Of a stretch of DNA of 21,128 bases, positions 15,361-21,128 are shown one piece after another (positions within the stretch are counted from its first letter, which is position 1; each line of letters begins with the position of its first letter). The translations under genes and the position numbers were made by a program. Source of the stretch: Scalindua sp964437425 (GTDB taxonomy: Bacteria; Planctomycetota; Brocadiia; Brocadiales; Scalinduaceae). Under the pieces are notes generated by a model that was given only the letters and a program-made list of their open reading frames with translations, was not told the DNA's origin and made no database searches. Location of the stretch: positions 1 through 21,128 of the forward strand of contig CAYTGO010000054.1 in NCBI GenBank assembly GCA_964437425.1, in the 5' to 3' direction.

Positions 15361-15532
15361 TAGAGTAATCACACAAAGCCACAAAGGGCACAGAGGAAAG
15401 ATAGTAGAATTTACGAATTACGATTTCAGTCATTTGGACTTAAAGCATTGATTTGGCATTTGAGCTTTGACATTTGGATTTTTCTATTGTCTTTAACTTT
15501 AGTCACTTAGTTTATCTAGGCACTTATTTAAA
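15361..15532. repeat. dispersed words behind oppC; 15445-15499 pairs with 1-55
   Basis: Bases 15368-15397 (atcacacaaagccacaaagg and on) are matched by the reverse complement of 16502-16531 with three to four differences. Then come 'aatttacgaattacgattt' words, the 55-base exact inverted partner of 1-55, and word D (15490-15533). No terminator hairpin for the opp operon is visible. Confidence 0.75.
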
Positions 15533-16339
15533 CTAGGAACTCTTTTCAGATATTGTTATTTTCCACTCTTCTGTCTGTCTGAATATATTTTTCAAGAAGA
15601 CAATAAGGAAAATCGTTGTACCGAGCATCTCAAGAAACTCTTCAAGGGTCTTTGACAGATGTTCGATGCGATACTCTTCTGTAGAGAAGAAAGCGGCTAT
15701 GCCCTCATACGGTTCACTGTCAAGTCCCTCCACGAAATCAAGTCCGATCGCAACTGCATACAGGCCCATACCTACAATGAACCAGTACCAGAGTCTGCGC
15801 GGTTCAAGTGACTTCCATAAGAACCAGACAATAAAGATACCGATAGCCATAAAGAAAGGGCCAAAGACCATCTGCCATGTATAACTCGGAAAGAAATCAT
15901 AAAGAGAGCCTAATACCCCTTCGTTAACGGCAGAGCTGTCATCATCAAAGAGAAGGACGTGATATGCCGTTCCCATACGTTCATGAAATTTAATTGCATC
16001 ATCAATGCCCAGGTAGATGAAAAAAGTTCCGATTCCCGCCCAACAGTAGAACTTCCTCTTATAATAGTCCCCCTGCATCTGCTTTCTTATGACAATGGCA
16101 GTCATCCAGATCACAGTTCCCACAGTAACAGCCTGGATGCTTGAAAACCAGTTAGAGAGGCTATCTTCCCGTGTAATGTTTATCATCCTCCTGATGGAAC
16201 CAACAGAACACCATTCGTAGTGGTTAATAAAGACATCCAGAAATACAATGAAGAGCTCAAATCCCAGCAGACACCAGAATATCCGCATGGTTATTACATC
16301 AGGTTTAATGCTGAAGTTGAGCGGCTGCTTTTGATCCAT
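15533..16339 (-). CDS. uncharacterised multi-pass membrane protein
   Basis: 268 residues from the ATG at 16339; the TTG at 16354 would add five. About six hydrophobic helices are visible (about 22-38, 67-83, 99-111, 153-170, 183-200 and 236-250). Acidic and His residues sit at helix ends: GIDDAIKFHERMG, GLDFVEGLDSEPYEG and LSKTLEEFLEMLGTT. The repeated D/E-x-x-(H/E)-E-x-x-G style recalls integral membrane metal-dependent hydrolases or small-ligand sensors, but I cannot place it in a named family. It stands alone, convergent to the opp operon, and is flanked by an inverted pair of the cacaaag/ctttgtg word. Confidence 0.75.
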   Translation of the reverse strand: MDQKQPLNFSIKPDVITMRIFWCLLGFELFIVFLDVFINHYEWCSVGSIRRMINITREDSLSNWFSSIQAVTVGTVIWMTAIVIRKQMQGDYYKRKFYCWAGIGTFFIYLGIDDAIKFHERMGTAYHVLLFDDDSSAVNEGVLGSLYDFFPSYTWQMVFGPFFMAIGIFIVWFLWKSLEPRRLWYWFIVGMGLYAVAIGLDFVEGLDSEPYEGIAAFFSTEEYRIEHLSKTLEEFLEMLGTTIFLIVFLKNIFRQTEEWKITISEKSS

Positions 16340-16354
16340 GAGAAATATATTCAA

Positions 16355-16602
16355 TAGAAAAAATTATGAAAAAAACATTATATTCGACATTTTGATAGAA
16401 ACAACTATTTTCGTGTGAGAACTACTCTTTTGGAACTTTGGTTTTCATCATTGGAATTTGTCTGTTATTTGGAATTTATCATTTGGTACTTATTCTTTCC
16501 TGCCTCTGTGCCCTTCGTGTCCTTGTGTGATAACTGTTTTGTTTTAGATCTGTTTTTAATCAGTGTTTATCTCCGTCCCATATCATTATTTGCTTCTCAG
16601 CA
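16355..16602. repeat. word-like intergenic DNA
   Basis: Contains 'ttggaatttg', 'atttggaatttatcatttgg' and 16502-16531, the inverted partner of 15368-15397. Apart from the terminator that follows, no gene or RNA is visible. Confidence 0.65.
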
Positions 16603-16640
16603 TAAAAAAAGAGCAGACAGGCACAAGGCCCATCTGCTCT
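16603..16640 (-). terminator. intrinsic terminator of the LamG-HYR gene
   Basis: Stem AGAGCAGA (16610-16617) with TCTGCTCT (16633-16640), an inner GGC/GCC helix, and seven U on the minus strand (A7 at 16603-16609). It lies 60 bases behind the stop. Confidence 0.9.
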
Positions 16641-16699
16641 CTATTGTAAAAACAGGTCAACAACTTACGGAACAATCCATGTTGCTGAAAGATTGTTTC

Positions 16700-19600
16700 T
16701 TATCTTCCACCGCCATCGTCTCCTCCTCCGTCGCCATGCTTCTTGTCCTTGCCTTCTGACTTATGCTTACCGTGGTCTTTATGATTATCTTTCTTTTTGT
16801 TACCACGATGGATACCATTGTCATGACTGCCGTCATCATCACTGCTACCATCATCAAAAACATGGGAATCAGTAACAGAATCCGACACGTTACCACATGC
16901 ATCCTCAGCAGTCGCAGTCAATGTAAAGTCAGGTCCTTCAAACTTCACAGTTCCACAATCATCACTGCTACCATCATCACTGTTACCATCATCATGCTTT
17001 ATCCTGCAACTCTTCTTCTTGAGATGAAGCCTTACAAGCTGGCCGTTAGTTACAGCCTCTTCGCATGTACCAGTCCTCAACGTTGCAGTAAAAGTCAGAG
17101 GATCTATATCACAGTTGTCATCAGCCGTTAATACAACACGGAAACAACCATGTTTCTTCCTGACTTTTACAGGTTCCAAAATCGCTACCACATTATGTGG
17201 CGCCTTAGTGTCGACAACCATGATTTTCTGCGTGTAGCTATCGCTGTTACCGCAACTATCAGTTGCACTCCACGTTCTTGTGAGCGTATAACTGTTAGCA
17301 CAATCGCCATCGGTGCGTACCTCAGTGGCAGTAACTGACAAATCACCATCACAGTTGTCTGTAGCTGTTATATCAGGCATAGCCGGTACAGCATCACACT
17401 CAACTGTGTCGGCATCTGGCTTATCAGATAGTACCGGAGGAGTTGTGTCCACAACCGTGATAGTCTGAACACAACTAGCTGTATTTCCTGATGTGTCAGT
17501 AGCAGTCCACGTACGTGTAATTGTCTCAGTGTTACCGCAATCAGCTACTGAAGAATCACTTGAAGTTATAGAAACCACACCGCAATTATCAGTTGCCGTT
17601 GCACTGCCTGTATTTGTAGGACTGATGTCAGCAGGACATTCAAGCGTTACGCCCGCAGGACACGTAATCGTAGGCGGAGTAGCATCCACTACCGTCACAG
17701 TTGCTGTGTCAGTACTAGTGTTGCCACTATTGTCCTCTACAGTCAAAGTAACCATGCGTCTACCAGCATTTGATGAAAACACTATGTTGTCAAATGACGG
17801 GAAGGTGCCAGCAGTTTTTTGTATAGTTAAAGATGTCAGAGATGTAAAACCACTTAAATTGATAGCATTACCAAGTGACGTGTTAACACTCACCGATGCT
17901 GCTAATGCAGCACCCTGAAAGCCTTTAAGTATCCACGTACCCGGGCTGTTTAACACATGTCCAACATCAATTCCAACAAAATCAAACAAATCGTTATTAT
18001 CATTTGTAAACGTGAATATCACACTTGCATTCCACGTCTCTACATAGCCGGATTCAAAATCTGGGTTTGAGGGAACCCAGGGACCCCTAAAATTGAATAA
18101 ATCACCTGTTGTGGTCATAGTATATCCAGCCTCACTATAACTGAAACCAGCGGGCGGTTGTACATGCGGCCCGGAACCAAAAGTCATGAGGTTTGTATGC
18201 ACATCTGCACAGTTAAACGTATTTGGAGACACACTCATTTCAAAACCACAGTTATCACTGCTACCATCATCTACGTCGGTACTATCAATAGTTACAATTC
18301 CATTCGCACCAAGCTGCACTACTATATCCTTAGCTTTGGCATCTGGTGCGATGTTGTCCTCTACAGCTACGGTGGTATCTGCAGTGTCAGTGTTACCATT
18401 AATGTCTGTCACAGTCAAAGTAACTGTGTTATCACCTACATTGCTGCAGTCAAAAGCTGTCTGTGAAACACTCAGTGACTCAATTTCGCAATTATCACTG
18501 CTGCCATTATTCACGTCAGCCACTGTAATAGACGCACTTCCGTTCTCATCAAGCTCAACTGTTATGTTCTGTAGAGTTGATGCAACTGGGTTAATATTGT
18601 CCTGTACTGTCGCAGTAGCTGTGTCAGAATCTGTGTTATTAGCAAGGTCGGTTACTGTCAACGTAACATCCTTAGGGCCAACATCACTGCAGTCAAAGCT
18701 GCCAGGTAAAACGCTCAATATTATTTGAGAACAATTATCGCTACTTCCATTATTAACAGCAGAGGCTTGTAATGTCGCTACTCCATTTGCATCAAGCTCT
18801 ACTATAACATCTTGAGCTACTGCATTAGGTGCAGTTGTATCATCAACTACTATTACAGTTACCGGAGCAGCAGAATGTGATGCTCCGTAGCTATCTGTTG
18901 CCGTAAGCGTTACACTCGTATCTCCTATTCCGTACGGACCTGCCGGATTCTGGGTTAGCGTGATTGGGTGGCCATCCGGATCAGACGAACCATTATTTAC
19001 ATCTGCATCTGCTGTATCTGTCTCACAATTAGCAACAACCGTTACATTCGTGCTCACAGCAACCGGTGGTGTATTAGTGAAACCACAAGCATTATAGCGC
19101 CCCAGAATTTCAGCTTCAGAAAGTGCACGGTCAAAGATTTCGAGATTGTCTATGGCACCGGCAAAATCCTGAGACCAACCTGCTATACGACCTATTCTTA
19201 ACGGTTCAGAGTTAGTTAGCTTTGGGTAAGTTCCCGGGCTACCCCATATATAAGAGAATGTACCTGGAGTCTTCTGACCATTGATATAGAAGCTGATACC
19301 TCCCTCAGCTTCTTGAACAGCTGCAACATGGTACCATTGAGCAGTTGAGAGATTTTCCGAATCTCTCCATCCCTGCCATTGGTTATTATTCCAGTAAAAA
19401 AATGTCAATTTCCCATCTATACCGATCCGGAAACTATAATTAAGTCCATATGTGCCACCAAGGTTGCCACCTTTGGAAACAATTGTATTCAGAGTATTCG
19501 TGTTGTCCAAACGAATCCACGCATCAATTGTTATAGGACCTGTAATATCTAAACTATCTGAGTCAGGCACCTCCACAAAATCATCAACTCCATCAAAACT

Positions 19601-20311
19601 GAATGCCCGCCCGGCACACAAGCCATCAACGTAGCCTGTGTTACCATTCAGCGTACCATTATTACCATTTCCAGAAGCGTCAGTTGCATCATCATCCGCC
19701 TGCCAGGAAGCGACAGGCGCAACGTTGACTAATTCCATTGGCTCAGTTGAATCCCCTGTGATTTCAATTACATAATTTAGACCAACCCAACCACCAAAAT
19801 CTTGCAATTTAATTGTAATTTCGTTTAAACCAGGAACCAAACCAGCATTGAAAACTGCATCTGCAACATCAACGTTATTTACTTGCCCCTCAACAGTATC
19901 TACTAACACACCGTTAATTTTAATTGTCGCTATGTTATCTGCTTTTAGTGAAAAAGTCATCGCAGGAGCTGTAAGATCAGCAGGCACATTGAACCGTATT
20001 CTGTAATCAGTCGTTGAATTTAAACCCACAAATGGGCTTAGGTCAAAGTTAATCCAGGCATTTGTCCCAGTTAATGCTCCCCAGGGATGAGGTCCATTCG
20101 CATGATTTCCATCATACAAATAAGCCGGCCCCCATGTCGCTCCACCATCCCGTGACGCCTCAGCATAAGGATCTAGATTTCCCGGTGTTCCGTTGCCACC
20201 CAAAATAGTCAGGGTCTGTGTTGCTGCCATTGCCGGCAAACTAAACCCTAAATGCCCTAAAAGAATTAAAGCGAACAAACTAATTTTTACAGAATTGACA
20301 ATCCGTTTCAT
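16700..20311 (-). CDS. large secreted LamG and HYR/Ig-like repeat protein
   Basis: 1203 residues; start ATG at 20311 after an AGGAGG nine bases away. Signal peptide 1-30 (ends AMAA). Residues 33-188 are a beta-sandwich of PA14/jelly-roll appearance. Residues 199-408 are a LamG/concanavalin-like domain (AFSFDGVDDFVEVPDSDSLD, TIDAWIRLDN, EIFDRALSEAEIL). From 412 to 1036 run Ig-like/HYR repeats of ~80 residues with the core NNGSSDNC and VTLTVTD.NGN. One repeat is split by a foreign domain at 705-850. Residues 1037-1150 are a variant repeat, and 1151-1203 is an Asp/Gly/His/Lys-rich tail without LPXTG or PEP-CTERM. Probably a surface or exopolysaccharide-binding adhesin, perhaps exported by the type II system whose pseudopilin gene starts at 20975 on the other strand. 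Confidence 0.92.
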   Translation of the reverse strand: MKRIVNSVKISLFALILLGHLGFSLPAMAATQTLTILGGNGTPGNLDPYAEASRDGGATWGPAYLYDGNHANGPHPWGALTGTNAWINFDLSPFVGLNSTTDYRIRFNVPADLTAPAMTFSLKADNIATIKINGVLVDTVEGQVNNVDVADAVFNAGLVPGLNEITIKLQDFGGWVGLNYVIEITGDSTEPMELVNVAPVASWQADDDATDASGNGNNGTLNGNTGYVDGLCAGRAFSFDGVDDFVEVPDSDSLDITGPITIDAWIRLDNTNTLNTIVSKGGNLGGTYGLNYSFRIGIDGKLTFFYWNNNQWQGWRDSENLSTAQWYHVAAVQEAEGGISFYINGQKTPGTFSYIWGSPGTYPKLTNSEPLRIGRIAGWSQDFAGAIDNLEIFDRALSEAEILGRYNACGFTNTPPVAVSTNVTVVANCETDTADADVNNGSSDPDGHPITLTQNPAGPYGIGDTSVTLTATDSYGASHSAAPVTVIVVDDTTAPNAVAQDVIVELDANGVATLQASAVNNGSSDNCSQIILSVLPGSFDCSDVGPKDVTLTVTDLANNTDSDTATATVQDNINPVASTLQNITVELDENGSASITVADVNNGSSDNCEIESLSVSQTAFDCSNVGDNTVTLTVTDINGNTDTADTTVAVEDNIAPDAKAKDIVVQLGANGIVTIDSTDVDDGSSDNCGFEMSVSPNTFNCADVHTNLMTFGSGPHVQPPAGFSYSEAGYTMTTTGDLFNFRGPWVPSNPDFESGYVETWNASVIFTFTNDNNDLFDFVGIDVGHVLNSPGTWILKGFQGAALAASVSVNTSLGNAINLSGFTSLTSLTIQKTAGTFPSFDNIVFSSNAGRRMVTLTVEDNSGNTSTDTATVTVVDATPPTITCPAGVTLECPADISPTNTGSATATDNCGVVSITSSDSSVADCGNTETITRTWTATDTSGNTASCVQTITVVDTTPPVLSDKPDADTVECDAVPAMPDITATDNCDGDLSVTATEVRTDGDCANSYTLTRTWSATDSCGNSDSYTQKIMVVDTKAPHNVVAILEPVKVRKKHGCFRVVLTADDNCDIDPLTFTATLRTGTCEEAVTNGQLVRLHLKKKSCRIKHDDGNSDDGSSDDCGTVKFEGPDFTLTATAEDACGNVSDSVTDSHVFDDGSSDDDGSHDNGIHRGNKKKDNHKDHGKHKSEGKDKKHGDGGGDDGGGR
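17762..18199 (-). other. domain inserted into one HYR repeat of the large protein
   Basis: The parent repeat would read NCADVG..TVTLTV, as in its neighbours (NCSNVGDNTVTLTV style). Here NCADV is followed by ~146 residues of different character (HTNLMTFGSGPHVQPPAGFS to LTSLTIQKTAGTFPSFDNIV) before MVTLTVEDNSGNT resumes. The inserted stretch resembles the compact beta-sandwich of PEP-CTERM type surface proteins. Confidence 0.65.
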
Positions 20312-20424
20312 AAATGCACTCCTCCTCTTTCTGATAAAATGTTCAACTACAGTAAATAATTTATATTGGGACTACTAAAATATCACTTGATAATAATTCT
20401 TACACTTCAACACGAACACTGCAT

Positions 20425-20490
20425 AAAAAAAGCCCTACTGCGGAAATGGTTATCTATACCATCCATGGAAGTAGAGCTTTAAAATTTTTT
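20425..20490 (-). terminator. two-sided terminator-like structure upstream of the LamG-HYR gene
   Basis: AAAGC-c-CTACT (20429-20439) pairs with AGTAG-a-GCTTT (20470-20480). An inner helix is ATGGT (20446-20450) with ACCAT (20458-20462). On the minus strand it ends in seven U (20425-20431); on the plus strand six T follow (20485-20490). It is 115 bases upstream of the large gene, so on the minus strand it could act as an attenuator in its leader or end an unseen upstream transcript. Confidence 0.6.
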
Positions 20491-20974
20491 GCTGTTTGAT
20501 AGAGAGGCATCCATGCCCCTCTATTTATATTTGCTACCTTTAATTTGGAACATTACTAACAAATAATCATTTCATTGTCAACGTTTTGTTTAAAAAAACT
20601 AATATAAAGATGTAAGTGTATTTAGCATTATGATTTGGAGGCTTATATGTATACTGTAAATTGGTGTGTATTCTCGCAGTCTGTCAACTTTGAAATCATA
20701 GTTATTAATTATCACTAATCACTTATTGGATTTTAACGCCTTGTCATTAGTCAATTGTCTTCTGTTTTGCTTCTTTGCACTCTACACTCTTCATTGCTGA
20801 ACCCGGAGCTTGCAATCCGCAACACGCAGCATGAATCTTCCTTAATTTCTTACCTCTGTTACCCTCGCGGATTACTGTACAATGCTTTTTTCCACTTGAT
20901 TCTAAATACTCAACTTTATTATAATTCATAAGTCTATATATTATTGATTTTTACCATATAACACTTTTTCTGAA
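20491..20974. other. intergenic region between the divergent LamG-HYR and pseudopilin genes
   Basis: A second hairpin, TAGAG-a-GGCA / TGCC-c-CTCTA with a four-base loop (20500-20523), follows the terminator-like structure. The remainder is AT-rich with word-like stretches (cactctacactcttcattgc; gcaatccgcaacacgcagc at 20811-20829). A 60-codon minus frame at 20747-20929 runs through these words and is not convincing as a gene. Confidence 0.45.
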
Positions 20975-21128
20975 ATGGACGATAAAATGAAGAGATCTGA
21001 CAGGAATAAGAGAACATATCAAGTATCAGGCTTCACGTTAATAGAGCTTCTTATCGTTATGGTTATAATAGGGCTTCTAGCCGCGTTTATCGTTCCAAAG
21101 CTTATAGGCCGCGTAGGCGAGTCGAAAC
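20975..21128 (+). CDS. gspG: type II secretion major pseudopilin GspG, 5' part only
   Basis: The window edge cuts the gene after 51 codons; the start is at 20975 (or the ATG at 20987). A basic leader (MKRSDRNKRTYQVSG) is followed by the prepilin cleavage site and helix FTLIELLIVMVIIGLLAAF, then IVPKLIGRVGES, which is the GspG rather than the type IV pilin version of this helix (PKL.GRV). Prepilin peptidase would cut after the Gly before Phe. GspG polymerises into the pseudopilus that drives outer-membrane export. It is divergent from the large LamG-HYR gene, a plausible substrate. No other gsp gene is in view. Confidence 0.88.
   Translation, partial: MDDKMKRSDRNKRTYQVSGFTLIELLIVMVIIGLLAAFIVPKLIGRVGESK

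Noticed and set aside
18186..18728. 180-codon plus-strand frame opposite the HYR repeats
   Set aside because: Shadow of the repeat region; its low-complexity Val/Ser/Leu content mirrors the repeats and it matches no family I know.
20747..20929. 60-codon minus-strand frame (MNYNKVEYLESSGKK...)
   Set aside because: Passes through word-like repeat sequence, has no recognisable domain and no ribosome binding site.
1..21128. tRNA, rRNA, CRISPR array or transposase gene
   Set aside because: None was seen: no cloverleaf-like segment, no regularly spaced repeats with unique spacers, and no transposase motif in any frame.

Overview
The window reads as chromosome of a Gram-negative bacterium with moderate to low GC. 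Evidence for this is a type II secretion pseudopilin start, Sec signal peptides on surface or periplasmic proteins, LysM, FecR and DUF1566 proteins, two sigma-54-type promoters, and intergenic DNA full of degenerate repeated words. An anammox-type planctomycete (Brocadiales) or a deltaproteobacterial-grade organism would fit. This is a style-based guess, because no rRNA or other taxonomic marker is present.

Layout. (1) 1-580: word-like repeat DNA and a small 4-TM DUF6804-like protein. (2) 579-7048: five larger minus-strand genes. These are a membrane-anchored STAND-like NTPase with TPRs, a 129-residue orphan, an RppH-type Nudix enzyme fused to a SLATT-like 2-TM effector domain, and an abutting pair of SAM methyltransferase and DUF2235/Tle1-like alpha/beta hydrolase. 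One element with an imperfect hairpin occurs four times here in the same orientation, between successive genes or gene pairs, so the block looks like a cassette array. Its contents are typical of prokaryotic conflict (defence) genes; this is the most novel part of the window. (3) 7049-7537: a mosaic of dispersed words plus hairpins. (4) 7538-9559: a secreted FecR-VWA-discoidin-like protein. (5) 9687-11021: two short minus-strand genes (LysM protein; DUF1566 protein), each preceded by the same ~65-bp module containing a GG-N10-GC sigma-54 promoter. (6) 11410-15360: an oppA-oppB-oppC peptide/oligopeptide ABC importer operon without ATPase genes, whose OppC carries a ~185-residue extracytoplasmic insertion. 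(7) 15533-16339: an uncharacterised multi-TM protein. (8) 16700-20311: a 1203-residue secreted LamG plus HYR/Ig-like repeat protein with a domain inserted into one repeat, a strong terminator behind it and a terminator-like structure in its upstream region. (9) 20975-end: the start of a GspG-type major pseudopilin, cut by the window edge.

The genes fall into independent units rather than one pathway: a putative defence/effector block, surface and envelope proteins, and a peptide uptake system. The repeat families are the common thread: element A with the minus-strand block, module E with the two sigma-54 genes, and the word mosaic in nearly every gap.
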